From an uncultured Phascolarctobacterium sp. (GTDB lineage Bacteria > Bacillota > Negativicutes > Acidaminococcales > Acidaminococcaceae), in contig CANRJC010000015.1 in NCBI GenBank assembly GCA_947630795.1, forward strand, positions 1 through 39,862: a DNA stretch of 39,862 nucleotides. The letters are read 5' to 3'. The notes under the pieces are model-generated. The model searched no databases and was not told where the DNA came from. It saw only the letters and a program-made list of their open reading frames with translations. The position numbers and the translations under genes were made by a program. The stretch's first letter is position 1; the number at the start of each line of letters is the position of its first letter. This document shows positions 5,646 through 13,183 of the stretch, in pieces.

Positions 5646-7772
5646 ATGAAGGTGATCAAGAGAGACGGGACCACCGTAGATTTCGACGGCAGTAAGATAG
5701 TGAATGCCATCCGCAAGGCCAACGCGGCCGTGGAGCCTCAATTCCGCATCGAAGAGGAAAAGATCAAAGGCATCGCCGACAGCGTGCAGCACCAGCACCG
5801 GATGCGCCTTTTGGTGGAAGACATCCAAGACATGGTGGAGCACTCTCTGATGGACGCCAATAAATTCGAATTGGCCAAGGCCTACATCATCTACCGCTAT
5901 CAGAGAGCGCTGGTGCGCAAGGCCAACACTACCGACGAATCCATCCTCTCTTTGATCCGCAATCACAATAAAGACGTGATGGAGGAGAACAGCAACAAGA
6001 ACGCCGTCATGGCCGCCACTCAGCGGGACCTGATCGCCGGCGAGGTATCCAAAGACCTGACCCGGCGCCTCATCCTGCCGGAGAAGATATCCAAGGCCCA
6101 CGAAGAAGGCGTGCTCCACTTCCACGACGCCGATTATTTCATCCAGCCCATCTTCAACTGCTGCCTCATCAACATCGGCGACATGCTGGACAACGGTACC
6201 GTGATGAACGGCAAGCTGATCGAGAGCCCCAAGAGCTTCCAGGTGGCCTGCACCGTCATGACCCAGATCATCGCCTCCGTGGCTTCCAGCCAATACGGCG
6301 GCCAGTCGGTGGATATCTGCCACTTGGGCAAGTACCTGCGCCGCAGCTACGAAAAATTCAAAGAGAACATCATCGCCAACGGCGGAGGCAAACTGGACGA
6401 CGCCACCGTGGAGCGGCTGACCGACGAGCGGCTGCGCTACGAATTGAAGGGCGGCGTGCAGACCATCCAGTATCAGATCAACACTTTGATGACCACCAAC
6501 GGCCAGTCTCCCTTCGTCACCCTCTTTTTGAACCTGAAAGAGGACGACCCCTACCTGAAAGAGAACGCCATGATCATCGAAGAGATCCTGCGGCAGCGGT
6601 TGCAGGGCATCAAGAACGACAAGGGCGTTTACGTCACCCCTGCCTTCCCCAAACTGGTCTATGTGCTGGACGAGCACAACTGCCTGAAGGGAGGCAAGTT
6701 CGACTACCTGACCCGGCTGGCGGTGAAGTGCAGCGCCAAGAGGATGTACCCCGATTACATCAGCGCCAAAAAGATGCGGGAAAATTACGCAGGCAACGTG
6801 TTCTCCCCCATGGGCTGCCGCAGTTTCCTCTCTCCTTGGAAGGACGAGAACGGCAATTACAAGTTCGAAGGCCGCTTCAACCAGGGCGTGGTCTCCATCA
6901 ATCTGCCTCAGGTGGCCATCGTGGCCCAAGGAGACGAGAAGAAATTCTGGAAGCTGCTGGACGAAAGGCTGGAGCTATGTCATCAGGCCCTGCTCTGCCG
7001 GCATGAAGCCTTGAAGGGCGTGAAGAGCGACGTGAGCCCCATCCACTGGCAGTACGGCGCCATCGCCCGCCTGAAAAAGGGCGAGACCATCGACAGGTTC
7101 CTGATGAACGGCTACTCCACCCTTTCTTTGGGCTACATCGGCGTCTACGAGATGACCAAGTTGATGAAGGGCGTGAGCCACACCACCCCCGAAGGTGAGA
7201 AATTCGCCGTGAAGGTGATGGAGTACCTGCGGGCCACCTGCGAAAAATGGAAGGCCGACAGCGGCTTGGGCTTTGCCCTCTACGGCACTCCGGCAGAGAG
7301 CCTGTGCTACCGCTTCGCCCGCATCGACAAAGAGCGCTTCGGCAGCATCGAAGACGTCACCGACAAAGGTTACTACACCAACTCCTACCATGTGGACGTA
7401 AGGGAGCCTATCGACGCCTTCCGCAAGTTCACCTTCGAGAGCCAGTTCCAGAAGATCTCTTCCGGCGGCGCCATCAGCTATGTGGAGATACCCAACCTGC
7501 GCCACAACACCGAGGCCATCGAAGAGCTGGTGAAATTCATCTACGACAACATCCTCTACGCCGAGTTCAACACCAAGAGCGACTATTGCCACGTGTGCGG
7601 CTTTGACGGCGAGATCATCATCAACGACGACAACGAGTGGGAGTGCCCCAACTGCCACAACAAAGACCACGCTTTGATGAACGTTACCCGCCGCACCTGC
7701 GGCTACTTGGGCGAAAACTTCTGGAACGTAGGCAAGACCAAGGAGATCAAGGCCCGGGTGCTGCACCTGTAA
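5646..7772 (+). CDS. nrdD: Anaerobic (class III) ribonucleoside-triphosphate reductase
   Basis: A 708-residue glycyl-radical enzyme that reduces ribonucleoside triphosphates to deoxy forms without oxygen. The N-terminal ATP-cone domain (about residues 1-95, starting MKVIKRDGTTVDFDGSKI) gives allosteric control. The catalytic barrel follows, with the FHDADYF and CHLGKYLRRSYEKF segments. The C-terminal zinc site has CHVCG and CPNCH, and the radical loop is RRTCGYLGENFW with the Gly at about 686. The length matches the E. coli enzyme closely. The start is set by AGGAGG 12 bases upstream; an in-frame upstream ATG-like codon at 5607 lacks support. It is followed after 12 bases by nrdG, so the two form an operon. 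Tandem NrdR-like boxes upstream predict repression when dNTPs are plentiful. Confidence 0.97.
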   Translation: MKVIKRDGTTVDFDGSKIVNAIRKANAAVEPQFRIEEEKIKGIADSVQHQHRMRLLVEDIQDMVEHSLMDANKFELAKAYIIYRYQRALVRKANTTDESILSLIRNHNKDVMEENSNKNAVMAATQRDLIAGEVSKDLTRRLILPEKISKAHEEGVLHFHDADYFIQPIFNCCLINIGDMLDNGTVMNGKLIESPKSFQVACTVMTQIIASVASSQYGGQSVDICHLGKYLRRSYEKFKENIIANGGGKLDDATVERLTDERLRYELKGGVQTIQYQINTLMTTNGQSPFVTLFLNLKEDDPYLKENAMIIEEILRQRLQGIKNDKGVYVTPAFPKLVYVLDEHNCLKGGKFDYLTRLAVKCSAKRMYPDYISAKKMRENYAGNVFSPMGCRSFLSPWKDENGNYKFEGRFNQGVVSINLPQVAIVAQGDEKKFWKLLDERLELCHQALLCRHEALKGVKSDVSPIHWQYGAIARLKKGETIDRFLMNGYSTLSLGYIGVYEMTKLMKGVSHTTPEGEKFAVKVMEYLRATCEKWKADSGLGFALYGTPAESLCYRFARIDKERFGSIEDVTDKGYYTNSYHVDVREPIDAFRKFTFESQFQKISSGGAISYVEIPNLRHNTEAIEELVKFIYDNILYAEFNTKSDYCHVCGFDGEIIINDDNEWECPNCHNKDHALMNVTRRTCGYLGENFWNVGKTKEIKARVLHL

Positions 7773-7784
7773 GAGGTAGAGCAG

Positions 7785-8327
7785 ATGAATTATGCGAAGA
7801 TAAAAAAGATGGACGTGGCCAACGGCCGCGGCATCAGGGTGAGCCTCTTCGTCAGCGGCTGCACCCACCACTGCAAGGGTTGCTTCAACCCGGAGGCTTG
7901 GGACTTCGAATACGGCGAGCCGTTCACGGAAGCGACGGAGGAGGAGCTGTTAAAAGATCTGGAGCCTGATTATATCGCAGGGCTGAGTCTTTTGGGGGGC
8001 GAGCCCTTCGAGCCGGTCAATCAGGCGGCGCTGCTGCCGTTCGTGCGGCGGGTGAAAGAGCGATTCCCCGAAAAGAGCATTTGGGCCTACAGCGGCTACC
8101 TCTTCGATGCGGACATGCTCACCGGCAAGCTGGGGCCTTACGAGATCACCAGGGAGCTGCTGAGCTACATCGATATCTTGGTGGACGGAGAATTCGTCAT
8201 CGAGAAGAAGAATCCTCAGTTGCGCTTCAGGGGCAGCGAGAACCAGCGGGTGATAAGGGTGCAGGAGTCATTGGCGAGCGACAATGTGGTGCTGTGGGAC
8301 GACGCCGAAGGGTTGGTGCCGGACTGA
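7785..8327 (+). CDS. nrdG: Anaerobic ribonucleotide reductase-activating protein
   Basis: A 180-residue radical-SAM activase that generates the glycyl radical on NrdD. The cluster-binding motif is Cys26, Cys30 and Cys33 (CTHHCKGC). SAM-binding and family marks are LSLLGGEPFEPVN (GGEP) and IWAYSGYLFD, followed by the C-terminal DGEFVIEKKNPQLRFRGSENQ. Its start lies 12 bases after the nrdD stop, with GAGGTAG as the ribosome site. It ends at the strong terminator at 8366-8393. Length is somewhat above the E. coli protein (154), as in many clostridial NrdG proteins. Confidence 0.96.
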   Translation: MNYAKIKKMDVANGRGIRVSLFVSGCTHHCKGCFNPEAWDFEYGEPFTEATEEELLKDLEPDYIAGLSLLGGEPFEPVNQAALLPFVRRVKERFPEKSIWAYSGYLFDADMLTGKLGPYEITRELLSYIDILVDGEFVIEKKNPQLRFRGSENQRVIRVQESLASDNVVLWDDAEGLVPD

Positions 8328-8365
8328 AAAAGTCTGTGATAAAAATTTAAAAGTTCACTACCCAC

Positions 8366-8393
8366 GGGGGCGCGCAGGCGCCCCTGATTTTTT
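8366..8393 (+). terminator. Terminator of nrdDG
   Basis: GGGGCGC / GCGCCCC with a GCAG loop, followed by TGATTTTTT. Confidence 0.85.
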
Positions 8394-8397
8394 GCGT

Positions 8398-8640
8398 CAA
8401 AAAGGGCAATAGCACTCGATCTTAAGTCCGCAGTAAAAAGCGCAAGGCTCTCTCTGCGGGAAAAAGAGAAAGGCTCTCGACCATAAGTCCGTAAAAAAGC
8501 TAAAGCTCCACGAGCATGAGTCTGCGAGAAAAAGCGAAAGGCACACGAACTTGAGCAAAAATAAAAAAGCAAGAGGCCTCGGTCTTGAGTCGGGGAGAAA
8601 AAGCGAAGGCCTTGCAGCTATGAGGACGCAGAGAAAGCAA
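8398..8640. repeat. Degenerate tandem repeat array, units about 28-40 bp
   Basis: About seven imperfect units each begin with an A5-7 G C-type string such as AAAAAGCGAAAGGC, continue with a CTCGANCTTGAGTC-like segment and end with a G-rich stretch. Clear starts are near 8398, 8434, 8462, 8493, 8529, 8560 and 8597. Reading frames through it are low-complexity on both strands and carry no ribosome site. Similar A/T-string plus GCGA material occurs, as the complement, at 17640-17880. No gene is seen here. Confidence 0.5.
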
Positions 8641-8813
8641 AGTTTTCTATGTTGCGGGTAATCTAGCTCCGCATTCAAGTGCGACCTTCTCCTGCTTTTT
8701 GAAAAAGACAGCGGCGACGGCGGCCAAGGATGAAGGCCGCTTATTTTTTTTGCGCGCTGAGCGCAGATAGGAGCGGGCTTTTCATAAAATTTTTAAGAAA
8801 ATTCACAAAAGTC

Positions 8814-8841
8814 TTGTGGGGGGGTACAAGCATGCTATAAT
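8814..8841 (+). promoter_or_regulatory. Promoter of the SLH porin gene, with a long leader
   Basis: TTGTGG (8814-8819) and TATAAT (8836-8841) are 16 bases apart, and TG at 8833-8834 makes an extended -10. The leader runs about 130 bases to the start codon. It can form a small hairpin (ACGAAG / CTTCGT) and a long-range pairing of GCAAAAC (8883-8889) with GTTTTGC (8953-8959) just before the ribosome site. Confidence 0.65.
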
Positions 8842-8982
8842 TACCGTAACGAGGACGAAGTTTTCTCTTCGTTCGGTAAAATGCAAAACTCTCCGCTGCC
8901 GGGCGATGCGCAAAGGGAACACGGATACTTTGGCGGGGACCGGCGGCTTTGGGTTTTGCAAAAGCAAAAAAGGAGCAAGATG

Positions 8983-10380
8983 ATGAAGAAAAGTCTTATC
9001 TTTGCCATGGCTATGGCTTTGGGCGTGAGCGCCTCTGCCTATGCGGCCAACCCCTTCAGCGATGTGCCCGCCGGCCATTGGGCTTATGACAGCATCGAGA
9101 AATTGGCCGCGGCCGGCGTCATCGACGGCTATGGCGACGGCACTTTCGGCGGCGACAAATTGATGACCCGCTACGAGATGGCGCAGATCGTGGCCAAGGC
9201 CATGGCCAACGGCGCCAACGTAGATAAACTGGCCGCAGAATTTGCCGACGAGCTGGATGCACTGGGCGTGCGCGTCGCCAATTTGGAGAAGAAGGCCGAC
9301 GCCGTGAAGATCGCCGGCGAGATCAGGCTTCATTATGCCGACATCAAAAACAACAAGTTTAATAATTCCAAATGGCCTGAAGAGAGTGCTTCGAAAGGCT
9401 CTATGGACGATTCTACCTCTGCGTTGCGTAGCCGAATTTGGTTACAAGGGCAGATCAACGACGACTGGACCTACACCGGGATGTTGGAGAACATCCAAGA
9501 CTTTGCTCACAGCGACACCGGGGATGAGAGAGTAGACTTCCAGCGGGCCTACGTGCAAGGCCGTATCGGCGGTGTGGAGATCACGGCCGGTCGTCAGAAT
9601 CTCATTTTGGTGAACGGCAATCTTTATGATGAACGGGCAGACATGATACAAGCTTCTTACGGTAAAGATGTGAAGCTGATCGTTTTCGGCGGCAAGCCTA
9701 CTGGGCAAGATGACTCCTTTAGGGCAACTGAACTTTTGAGTAATGGAAAGTATAGTTCAACATCTTTTAACTATAAGGAATTCTACGGAGCCAATGTGGC
9801 AGGAAAATGGGGAGCGTTGAGCGCCAATGTGGGCTATACGGTATTTAAAGACGGAGATGTAGTTGATGATGCCAATGCAGGTATAACAAGAACGGCCTTG
9901 GACGACAACAAAGTGTGGAGCGTAGGGCTGAGCTACGACATAAGCGAAGATCTTATAATTACTGCCGATTATATAAAGTCCAGTTTAGATACAATTACAG
10001 AAGGAGACAATCATTACGATTTTGATGATGATGGCATCATCGTGGGTCTCGATTATAAGGGGGCCAAAGCCAATAAACCTGGCAGCTGGGGCGTGTACGG
10101 CAAATATTACGATCAAGGCAGAGGCACTGAAGTGGCTCACACCATGAATGGAAATTATAAATGGCAGGGACATTATCTTTATAATGGTAACGAAGAGTGT
10201 TCTGCTACATTCAACAGTGGCTTCAAAGGCTGGATGATAGGTGCCAACTATGCCTTTGCCAAAAACATCGTGGGCGCCGTGGAGTACTACGATCTAAAAA
10301 CCAAGGCCGATGGAGGCACTACATTTGTAGCAGAGCAAAAAGTAAAAACTTTGTGGTCCGAGCTGGTGTTCACTTTCTAA
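8983..10380 (+). CDS. Outer-membrane porin with SLH domain (OmpM-like)
   Basis: A 465-residue protein with a signal peptide (MKKSLIFAMAMALGVSASAYA, cleavage probably after AYA), one S-layer-homology domain at about residues 22-70 (NPFSDVPAGHWAYDSIEKLA ... GDGTFGGDKLMTRYEMAQIV), a short coiled coil (ELDALGVRVANLEKKADAV) and a beta-barrel of about 360 residues rich in alternating aromatic strands. It ends in Phe (ELVFTF), the usual outer-membrane insertion signal. In Negativicutes such proteins (OmpM, Mep45) tether the outer membrane to peptidoglycan-linked polyamine through the SLH domain and act as porins. ATG 8983 is preferred over the adjacent ATG 8980 because AGGAG is then 7 bases upstream. 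The 9700-10230 segment is more AT-rich and variable, as expected of surface loops. Confidence 0.92.
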   Translation: MKKSLIFAMAMALGVSASAYAANPFSDVPAGHWAYDSIEKLAAAGVIDGYGDGTFGGDKLMTRYEMAQIVAKAMANGANVDKLAAEFADELDALGVRVANLEKKADAVKIAGEIRLHYADIKNNKFNNSKWPEESASKGSMDDSTSALRSRIWLQGQINDDWTYTGMLENIQDFAHSDTGDERVDFQRAYVQGRIGGVEITAGRQNLILVNGNLYDERADMIQASYGKDVKLIVFGGKPTGQDDSFRATELLSNGKYSSTSFNYKEFYGANVAGKWGALSANVGYTVFKDGDVVDDANAGITRTALDDNKVWSVGLSYDISEDLIITADYIKSSLDTITEGDNHYDFDDDGIIVGLDYKGAKANKPGSWGVYGKYYDQGRGTEVAHTMNGNYKWQGHYLYNGNEECSATFNSGFKGWMIGANYAFAKNIVGAVEYYDLKTKADGGTTFVAEQKVKTLWSELVFTF

Positions 10381-10416
10381 AAAGTACCGCAACAGGATAA
10401 GCCGCAAAAATTTTCG

Positions 10417-10446
10417 AGGGACGCAGGAATGCGTCCCTTATTACTT
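10417..10446 (+). terminator. Terminator of the porin gene
   Basis: AGGGACGCA / TGCGTCCCT with a GGAA loop, followed by TATTACTTTC. The same stem sequence recurs at 11790-11812. Confidence 0.7.
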
Positions 10447-10521
10447 TCTTATGACACTCTGCCTATCACGCTTTTTTCTCTCCGAGGGTGAATGAAGTCG
10501 CTCGCATGAAAATTTAAAACA

Positions 10522-10550
10522 TTGACTTTCGGTAGCGTCCTTGTTACAAT
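10522..10550 (+). promoter_or_regulatory. Promoter of the candidate ncRNA
   Basis: TTGACT (10522-10527) and TACAAT (10545-10550) are exactly 17 bases apart. No open reading frame with a ribosome site follows before the terminator at 10697-10724. Confidence 0.7.
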
Positions 10551-10556
10551 GAAGGT

Positions 10557-10726
10557 ACTTTCTTCATCGCCGATGTCTTGATAGGAGCGGCGGGACCGCA
10601 AGGGATCAGCCCCGTTGTTTGCGGACAAACGAATAGAGCAGTGATCTAGCCGCTGACCGACAAGCGGGATATAAACAGTCGGACCGAAGTGAGCACGTCC
10701 TTCGCCAATGGCGAGGGACTTTTTGT
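10557..10726 (+). ncRNA. Candidate structured RNA of about 170 nt, family unknown
   Basis: This segment is bounded by a strong promoter and a rho-independent terminator (GTCCTTCGCC / GGCGAGGGAC, AAT loop, then TTTTTG). Inside, several helices can be drawn: AGCGGC (10586-10591) with GCCGCT (10649-10654) enclosing CCGCAA (10596-10601) with TTGCGG (10619-10624), then CCGAC (10657-10661) with GTCGG (10678-10682). The size and free-standing arrangement would fit a 6S-type RNA, but I cannot match the 6S bubble by eye. I see no known riboswitch signature. The downstream gene starts 170 bases after the terminator, so an attenuator role is less likely. Confidence 0.5.
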
Positions 10727-10899
10727 TTTCTGTCGCACGCCTAACGCTTCGACAAGCTCAACGGGCGGGCGCTATGTGCCCGGCGCAGCAGCTAAGTCGT
10801 AAGTTTTTCTTCTCATTTTGTCCCTGAAAATGTATAATAAAAGTACGGTCACATCGGGGGCAAGGTGAGTAAAATAAAAAAGCAAAAGGAGGAGACCCG

Positions 10900-11760
10900 A
10901 TGCCTCAGATGAAAAGGACCGTAAAAGGCAGCGTTTTCACTTATCTTTTCCAAGACCCGCAGTACACGCTGCAGCTCTATAAGTCGCTGCACGGCGATGA
11001 CGACGACGTCGAAGAGAAAGACATCGAATTGGTCACGCTGGCCAACGTCATGACCAACGACCTCTACAACGATTTGGGTTTCATGGTGAAAGACAAGCTG
11101 ATCATTTTGGTGGAAGCCCAATCGACTTTTTCCCCAAATCTTGCGTATCGCATGCATTTATACTCGGCGCTCACTTTCAAGAATTATGCGGATGAAAACA
11201 AACTGGACTCATTCGCTTTCAAGAAGATGCCCCTCCCCTTGTTCGAGCCCTACGTTATCTACACCGGCGACCAAGAAGTTCCCGACACTCTGCGTCTTTC
11301 CGATCTGTACATAGTAAAGGGCAGAGCGCGGGTAGAAACGGAAGTGCAAGTGCTGCGGGGAGATGCTGCCGACAAAAACGACATCGTGAACCAGTACGTG
11401 CGCTTTTGCAAGATCGCTGACGAAGAGCGGCGCAAAAGCGGCTCCACAGTTGAAACCGTAAAGGCGATCATAGACCGTTGCATCGAAGAGAATGTGCTGG
11501 CAGACTTTTTGGCGTCGCGGCGGAAGGAGGTAGAAGACATCATGGTAGTTTTATACGATGAAGCAAAGGTAAGAGAGATCCACGAATACAATGTCAGGAA
11601 GGATGCCTTAGAAGAGGGAACTGAAAAAGGCATCTCTGCAGTTGTCGATCTGATGAAAAGATTTACCGCAGAAAAAAGCGTAGCGGCACGGGAAGTTGCG
11701 CAGCGCTTCGACCTTACGCTCGAGGCAGCGGCGGCGAAGGTGGAGCAATATTGGAACTGA
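10900..11760 (+). CDS. Rpn-family recombination-promoting nuclease / PD-(D/E)XK transposase-like protein
   Basis: A 286-residue member of the Rpn/YhgA-like family (PD-(D/E)XK nuclease fold). Such proteins are multi-copy, mobile-looking nucleases that promote RecA-independent recombination in E. coli; some are now linked to phage defence. The start MKRTVKGSVFTYLFQDPQ and the TNDLYNDLGFMVKDKLIILVEAQS core show the catalytic pattern (Asp in NDLGF, then ExQ in VEAQS). ARVETEVQVLRG and the C-terminal EEGTEKGISAVVDLMKRF repeat-like tail are typical. A strong ribosome site (AGGAGG) precedes the ATG. The extreme 3' end is duplicated as a remnant at 129-170, which shows that copies have been lost or moved. 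No terminal repeats are visible. Confidence 0.85.
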   Translation: MPQMKRTVKGSVFTYLFQDPQYTLQLYKSLHGDDDDVEEKDIELVTLANVMTNDLYNDLGFMVKDKLIILVEAQSTFSPNLAYRMHLYSALTFKNYADENKLDSFAFKKMPLPLFEPYVIYTGDQEVPDTLRLSDLYIVKGRARVETEVQVLRGDAADKNDIVNQYVRFCKIADEERRKSGSTVETVKAIIDRCIEENVLADFLASRRKEVEDIMVVLYDEAKVREIHEYNVRKDALEEGTEKGISAVVDLMKRFTAEKSVAAREVAQRFDLTLEAAAAKVEQYWN

Positions 11761-11789
11761 CGAAAATTTGAACAAGTGAGCAAAAAAGT

Positions 11790-11820
11790 AGGGACGCACA
11801 AACTGCGTCCCTCGTTGTTT
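11790..11820 (+). terminator. Hairpin after the Rpn-family gene
   Basis: AGGGACGCA / TGCGTCCCT with a CAAAC loop, then CGTTGTTT. The stem is the same as in the porin terminator at 10417-10438. Confidence 0.6.
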
Positions 11821-11824
11821 ACAT

Positions 11825-11860
11825 AAAAAGAAAAAGGCGGAGGCTGCATCAGCCTCCGCC
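11825..11860 (-). terminator. Terminator of the PNPOx-fold gene
   Basis: An 11-bp stem GGCGGAGGCTG / CAGCCTCCGCC with a 3-base loop. On the minus strand it is followed by TTTTTCTTTTT. Confidence 0.85.
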
Positions 11861-11884
11861 GGCGGTCCGCACTTTGCGGGAAGA

Positions 11885-12280
11885 TCAAAATTCGTAAGGC
11901 GGCTTGCCGGAGAAATCGGCAATGACACCGTGAGGATCGGCGATATAAAAAACTTTGAAGATGGGGTTGGAGGCATCGCCGTACTGCCCTTTGACGATGG
12001 GGTTGCCCATGGCCTTCTCTTTCACCGCTGCATTCTCTTAGAAAACGGCGCTGCCGTGCAGGCGCAGCCAAGCGTAGGCGGGACTGGCGATGCAGAGCTC
12101 GACATTGGGGTTGGCCTGCATGTCTTTGTAAACGTCTTTGTTGCAGTTGGTGGAGAACCACAGCTTTCCTTCCGCCTCGAACAGGAACATGAAGGGACGG
12201 CACTTGGCCTTGCCGTCGCGGCCCACGGTCGCCAGATACTGAACGGGATTGGCCTGTAAAAATTCGATAGCTTTCTTCAT
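11885..12280 (-). pseudogene. Pyridoxamine 5'-phosphate oxidase-fold protein, interrupted by an in-frame TAA
   Basis: Read through, this is a 131-residue PNPOx-like flavin-binding protein (split-barrel fold): MKKAIEFLQANPVQYLATVG at the start, then RPFMFLFEAEGKLWFSTN, NPNVELCIASPAYAWLRLHG, and a C-terminal FKVFYIADPHGVIADFSGKP. The TAA at 12040-12038 falls at codon 81, between GSAVF and ENAAVKEK, and the frame continues unchanged on both sides to the TGA at 11885. Many relatives have Glu here, and GAA to TAA is one G-to-T change. GGAGGT lies 7 bases before the ATG at 12280. The promoter at 12361-12389 carries an inverted repeat suited to the neighbouring Rrf2 regulator. Only the N-terminal 80 residues would be made without readthrough, so it is probably inactive. 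Low-coverage sequencing error is an alternative. Confidence 0.8.
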
Positions 12281-12360
12281 GGTGCATACCTCCGGGAAAA
12301 AACTGGCGGCGCAAAACTTTTTTGCCGCCCATTTGCCGTGACCTTCGCGGCCACAAGAAG

Positions 12361-12399
12361 AGCATAACACCGATCAGTTGTAATGTCAATAGTTACAAC
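12361..12399 (-). promoter_or_regulatory. PNPOx-gene promoter with inverted-repeat operator
   Basis: On the minus strand TTGACA (12389-12384) and TATGCT (12366-12361) are 17 bases apart. GTTGTAA (12377-12383) and TTACAAC (12393-12399) form an inverted repeat centred on the -35 box, a likely binding site for the Rrf2 protein encoded next door. Confidence 0.65.
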
Positions 12400-12404
12400 A
12401 AAAG

Positions 12405-12438
12405 AAAAAAGAAAAATGCTCCCGCGTTGCGAGGAGCA
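12405..12438 (-). terminator. Terminator of the Rrf2-family gene
   Basis: On the minus strand TGCTCC pairs with GGAGCA around a 10-base loop and is followed by TTTTTCTTTTTT (the A-rich stretch 12405-12416 on the plus strand). Confidence 0.7.
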
Positions 12439-12446
12439 CGGAAGCA

Positions 12447-12887
12447 TCAGGACCGGGCGGCGATGATGGCGCGGGTCTCGCCGATGATGTCGGCCATGGT
12501 GATGCGTTGCATCTCCGCCTCCATGGCCTGTTGCACCCGCAGCAATTTGCCGTCCAAAACAGCGTGGATATTGCGGCCCACGGGGCAGTCGGGGTTGGGA
12601 TGTTCGTGGAAGTGAAAGAGGTCTCCCCCTTCCACGCAGTCTACGGCAGTGAAAAGATCCAGCACGGTGATCTCGTTCAAAGGCCGGGCGATCTCCGCTC
12701 CGCCGGTGCCTCGCGCCACTTTCACGATGCCGGCTGCTTTCAGCTGCGAGAGCAGCCGCCGGATCACCACGGGATTGACGTTGATGCTCCCCGCCAAAAA
12801 ATCGCTGGTCACTTTGCGGGTGCTCTTAAAAGTGTCGATGCAGGCCAACATGTGGATGGCAATGGTAAGACGGCTGGAGATGCGCAC
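12447..12887 (-). CDS. Rrf2-family transcriptional regulator (YwnA-like)
   Basis: A 146-residue winged-helix regulator of the Rrf2 family. The N-terminal MRISSRLTIAIHMLACI and the recognition region SDFLAGSINVNPVVIRRLLSQLKAAGIVKVARGTGGAEIA are diagnostic. It has one cysteine at VDCVEGG and one at PDCPVG rather than the three-Cys iron-sulfur cluster motif of IscR/NsrR, so it fits the YwnA/HypR-like branch that senses thiol or electrophile stress. It starts with GTG 12887, supported by GAGGTG 7 bases upstream. A clear promoter lies at 12907-12935. The neighbouring minus-strand PNPOx gene, whose promoter carries an inverted repeat, is the probable target; that link is inferred. Confidence 0.88.
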   Translation of the reverse strand: MRISSRLTIAIHMLACIDTFKSTRKVTSDFLAGSINVNPVVIRRLLSQLKAAGIVKVARGTGGAEIARPLNEITVLDLFTAVDCVEGGDLFHFHEHPNPDCPVGRNIHAVLDGKLLRVQQAMEAEMQRITMADIIGETRAIIAARS

Positions 12888-12906
12888 GCTTTTTCACCTC
12901 GCCTTA

Positions 12907-12935
12907 ACTATAGCGCAAGGGATGCAGGCTGTCAA
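12907..12935 (-). promoter_or_regulatory. Promoter of the Rrf2-family gene
   Basis: On the minus strand TTGACA (12935-12930) and TATAGT (12912-12907) are exactly 17 bases apart. Confidence 0.7.
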
Positions 12936-12963
12936 CAGCAGAGGCGTCCGTCCTTCCGCTCGC

Positions 12964-13041
12964 ACGAGGCCAACATAGGCAGGCACAGCAGCCGGCGCAG
13001 GCAAAGGGCAAGCTCTATATCATTGCGCCGGGCCGTGAGGA
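12964..13041 (-). pseudogene. Decayed duplicate of the 3' end of the DUF2284 gene
   Basis: This stretch matches the last ~80 bases of the intact DUF2284 gene (13272-13763) at most positions, for example the shared ACGAGGCC, GCACAGCAGCCGGCG, GCAAGCTCTAT and GGGCCGTGAGG. It has lost one base near the AGCTTGC segment, which shifts the frame, and the stop codon is gone. Upstream similarity ends abruptly at AAAAATATT. It is a remnant of a former tandem copy. Confidence 0.65.
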
Positions 13042-13080
13042 AAAATATTAAATTATGATCCTCATCCGCGAAAAATACAA

Positions 13081-13127
13081 GTTAACGCGGCAAATTTTGC
13101 TTTTTTTGCAAAAACTGCCTCGTTAAC
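13081..13127. repeat. Large palindromic hairpin element
   Basis: GTTAACG (13081-13087) pairs with CGTTAAC (13121-13127). Inside, GGCAAATTTTGC pairs with GCAAAAACTGCC around a T-rich loop. Nearly the whole 47 bases fold into one hairpin. It lies between the decayed copy and the intact DUF2284 gene; its function is unknown. Confidence 0.5.
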
Positions 13128-13183
13128 TCCTGAATAACTCGGCTCTATGGTGAAGCGACGGACAGTCTGTTTTTAAAGCAAAG

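Noticed and set aside
5235-6929. 564-codon minus-strand open frame
   Set aside because: It is antisense to nrdD and dpaL, which have unmistakable family motifs.
8398-8640. CRISPR array
   Set aside because: The units are not conserved, differ in length and have no distinct spacers, and no cas gene is nearby.
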